Source: Nostoc cf. edaphicum LEGE 07299 (GTDB lineage: Bacteria; Cyanobacteriota; Cyanobacteriia; Cyanobacteriales; Nostocaceae). From it: a stretch of DNA of 16,697 bases. The stretch spans positions 1 through 16,697 of the forward strand of contig NZ_JADEXF010000003.1 in the NCBI RefSeq assembly GCF_015207245.1, written 5' to 3'. Below, one piece after another: positions 1 to 7,590 of this stretch. The notes below the pieces were generated by a model that saw only the letters and a program-made list of their open reading frames with translations, was not told the origin of the DNA and made no database searches. How positions within the stretch are numbered: position 1 is the first letter of the stretch; each line of letters begins with the position of its first letter. The position numbers and the translations under genes are program-made.

Positions 1-92
1 GGAGTGAAGAGTGGAGAACAGGGGAGAAGTTGCAGAAAATTTTCTCCTCTGCTCCTCTGCCCCTTTGCTCCTCTGCCTAATCCCCAATGCCT
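1..92. repeat. Low-complexity purine/pyrimidine segment with hairpin
   Basis: The segment after the exosortase stop is a GGAG/GAAG-rich half followed by a CTCCTCTG-rich half. CAGGGGAGAA (19-28) pairs with TTCTCCTCTG (42-51), giving ten pairs with one G-U and a 13-base loop. On the minus strand it lies just downstream of the exosortase gene, so it could act as its transcript end. Short CTCCTCTG-type repeats are common between genes in Nostoc-like genomes (recollection, not searched). No coding sequence is evident here. Confidence 0.4.
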
Positions 93-986
93 CTAACTTT
101 CTGCCTCTTGCTCAGTTTCTAGAGATGCTGAAAAATAGGTATTAATCCAATTCAGTAAGGGCACTAGTGACACCAGCATACAAGCAGAGTAGAGATCGCC
201 ACCCCAACCATCATGCAGCCATTTAAAAGCCGCTTCTTGACCCGTGCCGTGAAAGAAAGTCAGTAAAGTATTACGAATGATATTGGCAGTAATACTAACG
301 ATCGCAGCAAGAGATAAAAACGATATAGTTGTTCGTCGTAAAGACAAACCATCTGTCCAATAAAGCAGCATCAAGCCCACGTAGAGAGTCGTAAACAACA
401 TTTTCAGCCCTGCACAATAGGGAGCAACTTCTACAATCCGTCCTCCCACGTAAAGATTGATCTCATCTACGGTTACTTCCATCCCAAATTGATTCAGTAT
501 GAAACCTGCTGTGCCAGCGATGAAGCTTTGCAGAGGTAAGGTATAGGGAGCAATAAGATAGGGTAATGCTGTTGGGGTTGCTAAAAATACTAGTAGTAGA
601 GAGAATCCTTGTAATCGCAAACCTGCTATTCCCTTAAACCACAAGCATAAACCGATTAATATCACGGGCAAGGATAGGTTGACCCACTCTGTAACACCGC
701 TAAGATAAAAAACTGCCCCTAATGACAATAAAACAGCGCCCAAAGGATTGATGGTATCTGGCAAACGTTTCCACTTTTTCCGGTTCATCCAGCCCAGATA
801 AGCCGCAAATGGTAGACCAATAATTCCGTGGCTGAAATATTCGTGTTCTGTACTGATATTTTTGTGCAGCCAACCATCCAACCAGTGTAGCAATATCGGA
901 GCATAAAGCAGCAGCAAAACGCCTAAAATAGCTAGATTTAACAAGCCTGATGCATTTATATTTTTAACCTGTTGCTGGAGTGCCAT
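93..986 (-). CDS. crtB: Cyanoexosortase (B-type), membrane transpeptidase
   Basis: 297-residue polytopic membrane protein of the exosortase/archaeosortase family. These enzymes recognise a C-terminal sorting signal on exported proteins, cut it and are thought to transfer the protein to a surface acceptor. The catalytic triad is visible: Cys191 in APYCAGLK, Arg238 in NIIRN and His258 in LHDGWGG. About eight hydrophobic segments run from residue 16 to 282. The EHEYFSHG and LIAPYTLPLQ stretches resemble the cyanobacterial B-type. The symbol is that of the cyanoexosortase family and is not the phytoene synthase crtB. The gene follows the aminotransferase at 1125-2318 on the same strand after a 138-bp gap holding a heptamer array. 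No clear Shine-Dalgarno precedes the ATG. The usual small system-associated partner is not in the window and may lie off the left edge. Family call firm, subtype less so. Confidence 0.88.
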   Translation of the reverse strand: MALQQQVKNINASGLLNLAILGVLLLLYAPILLHWLDGWLHKNISTEHEYFSHGIIGLPFAAYLGWMNRKKWKRLPDTINPLGAVLLSLGAVFYLSGVTEWVNLSLPVILIGLCLWFKGIAGLRLQGFSLLLVFLATPTALPYLIAPYTLPLQSFIAGTAGFILNQFGMEVTVDEINLYVGGRIVEVAPYCAGLKMLFTTLYVGLMLLYWTDGLSLRRTTISFLSLAAIVSITANIIRNTLLTFFHGTGQEAAFKWLHDGWGGDLYSACMLVSLVPLLNWINTYFSASLETEQEAES

Positions 987-1015
987 AATTTTAAGTAATT
1001 CAAAAACTTTGGTTA

Positions 1016-1093
1016 TTAGTCATTAGTCATTGGTCATTGGTCATTAGTCATTTGCAAATGACAAAGGACAAAGCACAAATGACAAATGACTAA
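1016..1093. repeat. STRR heptamer array, 11 units, self-complementary
   Basis: Eleven 7-base units: TTAGTCA, TTAGTCA, TTGGTCA, TTGGTCA, TTAGTCA, TTTGCAA, ATGACAA, AGGACAA, AGCACAA, ATGACAA, ATGACTA. The second half is roughly the inverse complement of the first. GTCATTTGCAAATGAC (1047-1062) at the centre is a perfect palindrome, so the array can fold into one long imperfect hairpin between the aminotransferase and exosortase genes. Short tandemly repeated repetitive sequences of this kind are known from heterocyst-forming cyanobacteria. Confidence 0.85.
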
Positions 1094-1124
1094 TTGTTAG
1101 ATGTACATTAAGTATGAATTAACT

Positions 1125-2318
1125 TCAGGCTACCACGCTTCCCAGGTCAGCAGGAGATAGATTATCTGCCTGATAACTTGCTGAGACTGCATTGGCGATC
1201 GCTGCTACAACTTCTTTAACTTGGCTACTACTTAAACCAGGATACATCGGTAATGATAATATTTGCTTTGACAACTTCTCTGCTTGGGGAAAATCTCCTG
1301 GTTGATAGCCTAAGTTGGTGAATGCTGGCTGGAGATGACAAGGAATCGGGTAGTGAATGCCAGTTTGTATTCCCGCTGCTGTAAGTTTTTCCTGGAGCTG
1401 CTGGCGTTCTATTGGGCAAGAATCATCTACTTTAATCACATAAAGATGATAAACGTGTCCTGTATCACTTTGATTTTGTATAGGAATAATTCCAGCAGTT
1501 GCCAAGGGTGCTAGTTCACTATCATACTGCTGGGCAATAGTCAGGCGATCGCGATTCCACTGGGGCAAATATAGGAGTTTTTTGTGCAAAATCGCTGCTT
1601 GCAAAGTATCCAAGCGGCTATTCGTACCTGGTTCAGTATGAAAATACTTTTGCGATGCACCATAATTTCGCAAGCGCACCATCTTTTGGGCTACATCTGA
1701 ATCTCGTGTCAGCAGCATTCCCCCATCCCCAAATGCTCCCAAATTTTTGCTGGGATAGAAGCTAAAAGCTGCTGCTATTCCTACTGAACCAGCGTAATAT
1801 CCGTCTCTTTGGGCCAGATGTGCTTGGGCGGCATCTTCAAAAATTAGGAGTTTGTAGGTATCGGCAAAGTTCACTAGATCGCGTGGTGATACCATCTGAC
1901 CATAGAGATGAACGGGGATAATTGCTTTGGTTTGAGGTGTAATTGCCTTTGCTGCGGCTTCTAAGTCAATTAAAGCAGTTTGGCGATCGCAATCTACCAA
2001 AATTGGCTTGGCGCCAGCACGTAGCACCCCAATTAAGGTGGCGATAAAAGTATTTGCAGGTAAAATTACTTCATCGCCAGCACCAATATTACACGCTTGT
2101 AATCCCAGAGCGATCGCATCTGTTCCTGATGCCACACCAACTCCATAAGCCGTACCAGATACTGCCGCAAATGCTGCTTCAAAATCTGAAAGTGCTTGCC
2201 CTAAAATAAAATCTCCCCGTTCCAATACAGATTGGATTGCATCTTGCAATTGTGTTTGAATTGGTTCATGTTGTAACTTTAGGTCTACAAAAGGAACTCT
2301 AATAGTCATTTTATTCAT
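1125..2318 (-). CDS. DegT/DnrJ/EryC1/StrS-family PLP sugar aminotransferase
   Basis: 397-residue fold-type-I PLP enzyme of the family that aminates keto-sugars bound to nucleotides, feeding aminosugars into lipopolysaccharide, exopolysaccharide or glycan synthesis. Visible motifs: SGTDAI (64-69, phosphate binding), EDAAQAH (161-167, with the Asp that contacts the PLP ring nitrogen), and SFYPSKNLGAFGDGG (186-200), in which Lys191 should form the Schiff base. Length is normal. The ATG at 2318 is chosen because GAGGA lies 9 bases upstream; a second Met at codon 4 fits less well. It precedes the exosortase gene on the same strand, so a shared role in surface glycoconjugates is plausible but inferred. 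The exact sugar substrate cannot be read from the sequence; the family also includes cofactor-type dehydratases, but the Lys is present here. Confidence 0.92.
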   Translation of the reverse strand: MNKMTIRVPFVDLKLQHEPIQTQLQDAIQSVLERGDFILGQALSDFEAAFAAVSGTAYGVGVASGTDAIALGLQACNIGAGDEVILPANTFIATLIGVLRAGAKPILVDCDRQTALIDLEAAAKAITPQTKAIIPVHLYGQMVSPRDLVNFADTYKLLIFEDAAQAHLAQRDGYYAGSVGIAAAFSFYPSKNLGAFGDGGMLLTRDSDVAQKMVRLRNYGASQKYFHTEPGTNSRLDTLQAAILHKKLLYLPQWNRDRLTIAQQYDSELAPLATAGIIPIQNQSDTGHVYHLYVIKVDDSCPIERQQLQEKLTAAGIQTGIHYPIPCHLQPAFTNLGYQPGDFPQAEKLSKQILSLPMYPGLSSSQVKEVVAAIANAVSASYQADNLSPADLGSVVA

Positions 2319-3028
2319 TACCAGTCGTCCTCAAAAAATTGTTTCCTTACATGGAAAAAATAGAACTTATTGTACAATTTTTGGCATAAAATTGTAATAG
2401 ATTTAATCTATTGGATAAAGGTTTAAATCAATTATTTAGTCTGTTATGGTTTTCAAAATCACGCCCTCTTAATTTGAGCGCCCGAAGTTGCCATCAGACT
2501 TCTCTCAAAATTCAAAAAGTTCAGAAACTGGGCTTTTCAATAATTTGGTAGTTTGCTAATCCATAGAAATATGGTTAGCCTATTTAGATCATCCTATACT
2601 AGGATTATCATCTCTAGGTGCTAGTTGTTATCAGTAAAATATCTATATTTAATTACGCCAACATCTATTTTTTAAGTAAATCTACTTTGAATGTTTCAGT
2701 CAAAATTTTCCCTTATACACATAAAGAATGATAGCCTCTTTGTATTGTATCCTTAGCATTAGCTTACCCTGGCTGAATTCAAATCTAACGCAGTCTGATT
2801 GCAAAATCTCAAGCAACAAAGACTACATCAGTGCTAAATAAAGAACATTCAGCACCAGTAACTAGTAACTAGCAGACACCACATCTTGGCTTAATGCAAG
2901 GGAGAAAAAATTTTTGCCCTAAATTTGTTTGTCAGAGGCAAAATTAGGGAATGCTTAAAAATAGCAATTGATAACCTAGAAATAGGACTTGGATCAATTA
3001 ACACGATAGAGAAATTATTAAGGTAGCA
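2319..3028. other. 710-bp AT-rich divergent intergenic region
   Basis: No convincing coding sequence on either strand. It separates the minus-strand aminotransferase from the plus-strand GAF protein, so both promoters should lie here. Visible elements: a near-palindrome ATCCTATACTAGGAT (2591-2605), a small hairpin CCATA-gaaa-TATGG near 2562-2575, a duplicated AGTAACT near 2855-2870, and the hairpin at 2917-2949. No -35/-10 pair is clear enough to call. Confidence 0.5.
2917..2949 (+). promoter_or_regulatory. Hairpin in the leader of the GAF protein gene
   Basis: CCCTAAATTTG (2917-2927) faces CAAAATTAGGG (2939-2949). Ten of eleven positions pair, around an 11-base loop. It ends 79 bases before the GTG start at 3029. 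No U-run follows, so a terminator is unlikely; it could be a leader structure or a two-fold protein-binding site. Confidence 0.35.
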
Positions 3029-4594
3029 GTGGCAATGATAGAGCCTGAAAACAAATTATTTGCCCTAAAGGATGGTTGGGATTCTCATGAATCAAGAGAA
3101 CAGCAACGCCTCAAAGCTTTGTCGGATTTAGGTTTGCGGCAACCAGAAACGATTCCGGTTTTTGAAGAAGCCACACAGACTGCTGCCCACTTTTTGGAAG
3201 CACCAATTTCCATATTGGGATTTGTGGATCAAGAACGCCACTGGTTCAAGTCGGCGGTGGGCTTATCTAGGCTGGGACTGGGACTAATGAATCATTTGGC
3301 ACAAAGCCGCCAACTACTACGCCGGGAATCCTTTTGCACTCAGGTAGTAGAGAGTTTTCAAATATTTGAAATTAATGATACACATAAACTTACCGACCCA
3401 ATACTTGCTGGCAGCAAGTTGGTGCAAGATTATGGTATTCGTGCTTACTTAGGAGCGCCACTAATTGATGCTGAGGGAAATTGTTTGGGTGCATTAGCGG
3501 TGATGGATTTAGTCCCGCGCAATTTTAAACCCCGAGACATTGAGTTTTTGCAAATCATCGCTCGTTGGAGCATGAGTGAATTTGAACGTAACCGACTCTT
3601 GCAAGGGAAACTCGAATCAAGCGCTGCCAGGAACGTTCCGATATTTTCACTGAATGAGGAACGTAACACTGAGATTAAAATTACTGCATCCACACAAGAT
3701 AGCGACTCTGTTTCTACTAAGCAACTGAAGCTAGAACTTTTGAGTCAGCTAACTCAGGAGTTACGCACGCCCTTAACATCTGTACTCGGTATGGCTAGTG
3801 TTTTAGGACGTGAGATTTATGGGCCTTTGACGACTAAACAGAGAGAATATTTAGAAATTATCCAACACAGTGGTCGGTACTTACTTTCCCTAGTAAATGA
3901 AATTACCGAACTAGGAGCTATGGATGAAAACTCAACTGTGCTAAATTTAGCTCCCGTGGATATTGAAATGCTATGCCAACAAGCTATCAATACCCTAGAA
4001 GAAGTAGCTAATCGCCGCGAACAAGATATTCGCCTGTCTATAGAACCAGGACGCAATCGCATTTGGCCTTTAGATAAAGACAAGGTGCGGCAAATGCTTT
4101 ATCATCTGGTTTTCAGTGTGATTCAACTTTCGGCTACAGGTAGCATTGTTCGCATTCATGTTTCTTACAAAGAAGATACGCTCAACATTACTATTTGGGT
4201 TTCCCATCCTTGGTTAGGGGATGGCATAACAGAAGTTGATCCTTACTTCCGTCTCAATTCTTTGTCGCTGCTGGAGCTTACAGGTGAGGTTGCAACTTAC
4301 AATACTCATACAGAAAGACAAGAACAACTAGATACTTCATCAGTAGCAGTGGAAAATTCCAAAAACTTGAGTGATTCCCACTCAAATTTCTTTGCTACTA
4401 GTTCAGGTATAAATTTAGCTAAATCACATGGAAGTCTTTCTCGTGAAAGTTTAGGTCTATTACTAAGTTGTCAACTGGCAGAATTACATGGTGGACATAT
4501 TTTGATTCAAGGTTCACCAGAATCAGGATATCGTTATGTGCTTTCTTTGCCACTGCAACTAGCGACTTCCTCACAAGCAATTAGCGATGTCTAA
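3029..4594 (+). CDS. GAF-domain histidine-kinase-like protein with degenerate kinase core
   Basis: 521 residues. Residues about 28-190 form a GAF domain (FVDQERHWFKS, RRESFCTQVV, GAPLIDAEGNCLGALAVMD). Residues 231-295 resemble a HisKA dimerisation helix pair and about 310-512 a HATPase domain. The H-box reads TQELRTPLTSVLG (242-254): the phospho-accepting His is Gln243, codon CAG at 3755-3757. In the N-box region YHLVFSVIQ (358-366) the Mg-binding Asn is Ser. The G1 motif DTGxGI is replaced by HPWLGDGI (393-400). Only the last part, ESLGLLLSCQLAELHGGHI (473-491), is well kept, after a 60-residue polar insert. I infer a pseudokinase that may bind a ligand through GAF and act by protein contact. 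AAGG at 3020-3023 allows either GTG 3029 or ATG 3035. ictB follows on the same strand after 325 bp. Confidence 0.88.
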   Translation: MAMIEPENKLFALKDGWDSHESREQQRLKALSDLGLRQPETIPVFEEATQTAAHFLEAPISILGFVDQERHWFKSAVGLSRLGLGLMNHLAQSRQLLRRESFCTQVVESFQIFEINDTHKLTDPILAGSKLVQDYGIRAYLGAPLIDAEGNCLGALAVMDLVPRNFKPRDIEFLQIIARWSMSEFERNRLLQGKLESSAARNVPIFSLNEERNTEIKITASTQDSDSVSTKQLKLELLSQLTQELRTPLTSVLGMASVLGREIYGPLTTKQREYLEIIQHSGRYLLSLVNEITELGAMDENSTVLNLAPVDIEMLCQQAINTLEEVANRREQDIRLSIEPGRNRIWPLDKDKVRQMLYHLVFSVIQLSATGSIVRIHVSYKEDTLNITIWVSHPWLGDGITEVDPYFRLNSLSLLELTGEVATYNTHTERQEQLDTSSVAVENSKNLSDSHSNFFATSSGINLAKSHGSLSRESLGLLLSCQLAELHGGHILIQGSPESGYRYVLSLPLQLATSSQAISDV

Positions 4595-4919
4595 TTGTGG
4601 GGATTGGGGAAGGTGGGGCCCCCTCTGGGGATAAGGGGTAATGGAGATTGGGAAAGACGTATTTTCTATCTAGATTTGATTAATTCTCTGTGTGTTGCGC
4701 TTACCTATGCCTTTAAATTTCAACCCTCAATTCACCACCATTTTACATCAAGCTGTACTAAGTATATGAAGAACTATCTTAACTTCCTATTGGCTGATGG
4801 CTAGTAATAAAAGCGCCATCACGCGATGGGCAATTTCTGTTATTACCTTTTTATAGCTATAGGCATTATGATCAATTCCAAGTTCTGCGTCGGCAGGCTA
4901 ATTGATCGCAATGTTTTTT
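4595..4919. other. 325-bp intergenic region before ictB
   Basis: Apart from the G-rich tract, it holds a small hairpin CCATC-ACGC-GATGG near 4815-4828. Short open frames exist here, but they have no recognisable product or ribosome site. No clear promoter for ictB could be read; the gene may be transcribed from within this gap. Confidence 0.4.
4599..4638 (+). repeat. G-rich tract with G-quadruplex potential
   Basis: Five GGGG runs (4599, 4606, 4615, 4627, 4635) are separated by ATT, AAGGT, CCCCCTCT and ATAA, starting 4 bases after the GAF protein stop codon. GGGGCCCC (4615-4622) inside it could form a competing hairpin. GGGGATTGGGGA-like strings are recurrent in Nostoc intergenic DNA (recollection). 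Confidence 0.5.
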
Positions 4920-6338
4920 ATGAATTTAGTCTGGCAACGATTTACTCTATCAACTTTACCGCTCAAAGAATATTTTGCTACCAGTTATGTACACCGCTCT
5001 CTGGTGGGATTGCTAAGTTCTTGGCGGCAAACTAGCGTCTTACTTCAATGGGGAGATGCGATCGCAGCGGCTTTACTCAGCTTAATATATGCTTTGGCAC
5101 CTTTTGCTTCCAGTACATTGGTGGGTTTTTTGCTGGTGGCTTGTGTCGGATTTTGGCTGTTGTTGACTTTATCTGATGAGGTAACATCAGCAAATGTCTC
5201 GTCAGTCACTCCCATTCACTTACTGGTACTGCTCTACTGGGGAGTTGCCGCAATCGCAACAGCATTATCACCAGTCAAAAAGGCGGCACTTAGCGACTTG
5301 GGAACGTTGACCTTGTATTTGCTACTATTTACCCTTTGTGCCAGGGTATTAAGGTCGCCTCGCCTCCGTTCTTGGATTATCACCCTTTATCTGCACGTAT
5401 CGTTAATTGTTAGTGTATACGGGTTGCGTCAATGGTTTTTTGGAGCCACAGCACTGGCGACTTGGGTTGATCCAGAATCTCCTATGTCTAAGACTACAAG
5501 AGTCTACAGTTATTTAGGCAATCCCAACTTATTGGCTGGATACCTCCTACCAGCAGTAATTTTTAGCTTAGTGGCAATTTTTGCATGGCAAAGCTGGCCT
5601 AAAAAAGCTTTAGCATTAACAATGCTAATTGTCAATAGTTCCTGCCTGATTCTGACTTTTAGTCGTGGCGGTTGGATTGGACTAGTGGTAGCAGTTTTAG
5701 CTGCGATGGCATTGCTAGTTTATTGGAAAAGCGTGGAAATGCCTCGTTTTTGGCGTACTTGGTCAATACCTATTGTGTTAGGAGGTTTGATCGGCCTATT
5801 GGTGCTAGCAGTGATATTTGTAGAGCCAGTGCGGCTGCGAGTGTTTAGTATTTTTGCCGACCGTAAGGATAGCAGTAATAATTTTCGCCGAAATGTGTGG
5901 GATGCTGTATTTGAAATGATTCGCGATCGCCCGATTTTCGGCATTGGGCCTGGTCATAACTCTTTTAATAAAGTTTATCCCCTCTATCAACGCCCTCGTT
6001 ACACTGCTTTGAGCGCCTATTCGATATTGTTTGAAGTGACTGTAGAAACTGGCTTTGTTGGTTTAGCCTGCTTTCTCTGGTTATTAATTGTCACATTTAA
6101 TACGGCACTTTTGCAAGTGCGACGATTGCGACAACTCAGAAGTGTAGAGGGATTTTGGTTAATCGGAGCGATCGCTATTTTGTTGGGTATGCTAGCTCAC
6201 GGTACCGTAGATACTGTCTGGTATCGTCCTGAAGTCAATACCCTCTGGTGGCTGATCGTTGCCTTAATTGCCAGCTACTGGACACCTTTAGTTCAAAACC
6301 AGACAAATACAACTAACTCAGAACCAGCAGTAAATTAA
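4920..6338 (+). CDS. ictB: IctB-family polytopic membrane protein (O-antigen ligase/Wzy_C-like)
   Basis: 472-residue membrane protein with about ten to twelve hydrophobic segments. From memory it matches Synechococcus IctB nearly end to end: the HRxxG..SSWR opening, TPIHLLVLLYWGV, VYSYLGNPNLLAGY, TFSRGGW (246-252), DSSNNFR (317-323), RPIFGIGPG (337-345), TALSAYS, and HGTVDTVWYRPE near the C-terminus. IctB was named as a putative bicarbonate transporter, but the fold is that of the O-antigen ligase/polymerase superfamily and its biochemical role is unsettled. I prefer ATG 4920 because MNLVWQ aligns with the short IctB N-terminus; in-frame ATG 4911 and TTG 4902 lie just upstream and no start has a good Shine-Dalgarno. 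It ends at a strong hairpin convergent with the WGxxGxxG gene. If it is a glycan ligase, it would fit the surface theme of 93-2318. Confidence 0.9.
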   Translation: MNLVWQRFTLSTLPLKEYFATSYVHRSLVGLLSSWRQTSVLLQWGDAIAAALLSLIYALAPFASSTLVGFLLVACVGFWLLLTLSDEVTSANVSSVTPIHLLVLLYWGVAAIATALSPVKKAALSDLGTLTLYLLLFTLCARVLRSPRLRSWIITLYLHVSLIVSVYGLRQWFFGATALATWVDPESPMSKTTRVYSYLGNPNLLAGYLLPAVIFSLVAIFAWQSWPKKALALTMLIVNSSCLILTFSRGGWIGLVVAVLAAMALLVYWKSVEMPRFWRTWSIPIVLGGLIGLLVLAVIFVEPVRLRVFSIFADRKDSSNNFRRNVWDAVFEMIRDRPIFGIGPGHNSFNKVYPLYQRPRYTALSAYSILFEVTVETGFVGLACFLWLLIVTFNTALLQVRRLRQLRSVEGFWLIGAIAILLGMLAHGTVDTVWYRPEVNTLWWLIVALIASYWTPLVQNQTNTTNSEPAVN

Positions 6339-6345
6339 CATAAAT

Positions 6346-6388
6346 AAGTTGTCAGTTGTTTTTTTACCGGACAACTGACAACTTTTGA
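6346..6388. terminator. Bidirectional intrinsic terminator
   Basis: AAGTTGTCAGTTGT (6346-6359) and ACAACTGACAACTT (6371-6384) are perfect 14-bp inverted repeats around an 11-base loop, followed by T residues on the plus strand and by an AT-rich flank on the minus strand. It lies between the convergent ictB and WGxxGxxG genes, 8 bases after the ictB stop, and could serve both. The TTGTCAG core also resembles the heptamer-repeat family. Confidence 0.8.
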
Positions 6389-6415
6389 ATTTTCTATGAA
6401 TAAACTTTGAATTGT

Positions 6416-6697
6416 CTAATCTCTGTAGGTAGTGGCACTTGGGGCATTAGGGTCGCGATAAGCTACAGGTTCGCGATCATTCTTTTTGCCAGCCAACCCG
6501 CCTAGACCGAATAAACCAAGTAATCCTAGCCAACCCCAATCAAAATCGTTGCGATCATCAGTAGTCGTTGTTGGAGCAGTAGTAGTGGCTCCGGTGTCAT
6601 TAGTTGTCTGAGCTTGTGCAGATAGAGTTAAAGGTAAAATTCCCATACTCAAGGTGAGAACGCCAGCGCCAACAGCTGTAATGAAATTACTTTTCAT
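6416..6697 (-). CDS. Small exported WGxxGxxG-motif protein
   Basis: 93 residues. An N-terminal signal peptide (about 1-29, hydrophobic core AVGAGVLTLSMGILPLTL, likely cut at AQA-Q) is followed by a Thr/Asp-rich linker (31-53). Then comes an exact WGxxGxxG motif at 54-61 (WGWLGLLG) running into a Gly/Leu membrane-like stretch that ends in Lys71-Lys72. This arrangement matches the cyanobacterial WGxxGxxG family, described as a putative C-terminal sorting or anchoring signal. Unusually, 21 more polar residues follow the Lys pair, so the hydrophobic stretch is not at the very end. AGGA about 13 bases upstream supports the ATG. The gene is convergent with ictB and lies 182 bp downstream of smpB. 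Molecular function unknown; surface or periplasmic location inferred. Confidence 0.82.
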   Translation of the reverse strand: MKSNFITAVGAGVLTLSMGILPLTLSAQAQTTNDTGATTTAPTTTTDDRNDFDWGWLGLLGLFGLGGLAGKKNDREPVAYRDPNAPSATTYRD

Positions 6698-6879
6698 AAG
6701 TTGTAAAAGTTCCTGATGCTATCCGAAGTTACTCACCACTGTATCGGTTCTCAACCTTAACAAAATCAATCTGTGGCTATAAACTAGGCATTTTCATAAC
6801 TCACGCTGTAGACATACAACATGGTTTTCACAGCATCTGTTTCTCATTCTTGCTGTAGTAGTTTAGCAACACTGAATCC

Positions 6880-7347
6880 TCAATAACTTTTCATTGCCCG
6901 TTGAATGTCACGCTGGTCTTGGCGTCGTTTCAGGTCTTCTCGCTTATCGTGGAGCTTTTTACCTTTGCCAAGGGCTATACTCACTTTTAGCCAGCCTCGT
7001 TTGAGATACATTTTCAAAGGGATTAAAGTTAAACCCTGCTGCTCGACTTTGCCAATTAGCTTACGGAGTTCTTGACGATGCAATAGAAGCTTGCGTGTAC
7101 GCCTTGGTTCATGATTAAAATATTGTCCGCTAGCGTTGTAAGGCGAGATATGCACATTGATCAACCATGCTTCACCATTGCGAAGCAAAGCATAGCCATC
7201 TTGGAGATTGACTTTACCCGCCCGAATCGACTTCACCTCTGTTCCTGTCAACTCAATTCCAGCTTCGTAAGTTTCTAGAATTTCATACAAATAACGGGCT
7301 TGACGGTTGTCGCAAATAACTTTGTAACCTTCGTTCTTGTCGCTCAT
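6880..7347 (-). CDS. smpB: SsrA-binding protein SmpB
   Basis: 155 residues, the usual length. SmpB binds the tRNA-like end of tmRNA and brings it to ribosomes stalled on broken messages, allowing release and tagging of the nascent peptide (trans-translation). Recognisable stretches: NRQARYLYEILETYEAGIEL, GTEVKSIRAGKVNL (35-48), NVHISPY (64-70), RTRKLLLH (83-90), and a basic tail starting ALGKGKKLHDKRE (125-137) that enters the mRNA channel in known structures. No Shine-Dalgarno is evident before the ATG. The tmRNA gene itself is not in this window. It is followed on the same strand by the WGxxGxxG gene, but the 182-bp gap makes an operon doubtful. Confidence 0.97.
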   Translation of the reverse strand: MSDKNEGYKVICDNRQARYLYEILETYEAGIELTGTEVKSIRAGKVNLQDGYALLRNGEAWLINVHISPYNASGQYFNHEPRRTRKLLLHRQELRKLIGKVEQQGLTLIPLKMYLKRGWLKVSIALGKGKKLHDKREDLKRRQDQRDIQRAMKSY

Positions 7348-7590
7348 TGATAATTTTGTGTGCTTTAAATGTACCTAAAAAATTATTTGGATTGGTTTGT
7401 AAATTATAGGGTGTATCTTAGAACCGCTATAAATGGTGAACTGTATATCACTAATTTAGCTTTTCTAAGTTCACAATTAAGGTTTTCTGACAACTTTAAG
7501 TTAGCTGATAGCGATTACCTCTGAGGTTTCATAGAACAAGTTACTTGAGCAACTTGTGTTACCAAGTCTGATTTTATGCAGTTTCACAAA

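Noticed and set aside
93..986. Phytoene synthase, because the symbol crtB is shared
   Set aside because: The protein is polytopic with the exosortase Cys-Arg-His triad and no prenyl-synthase Asp motifs.
1016..1093. Possible CRISPR array
   Set aside because: Units are 7 bases, directly adjacent and without unique spacers; no cas genes are nearby.
3029..3570. GAF domain as a phytochrome-like bilin-binding domain
   Set aside because: Cys103 lies in an SFCTQ context common to ordinary GAF domains; the Cys-His or Cys-Leu signature of bilin-binding GAF domains is absent.
4595..5035. Two 69-codon plus-strand frames between the GAF protein and ictB
   Set aside because: The first is read through the G-rich repeat, the second overlaps ictB in another frame; neither has a product-like pattern.
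6346..6388. Reading the ictB-end inverted repeat as an STRR array
   Set aside because: Only two TTGTCAG-like units are seen and a 14-bp perfect stem with trailing T explains it better as a terminator.
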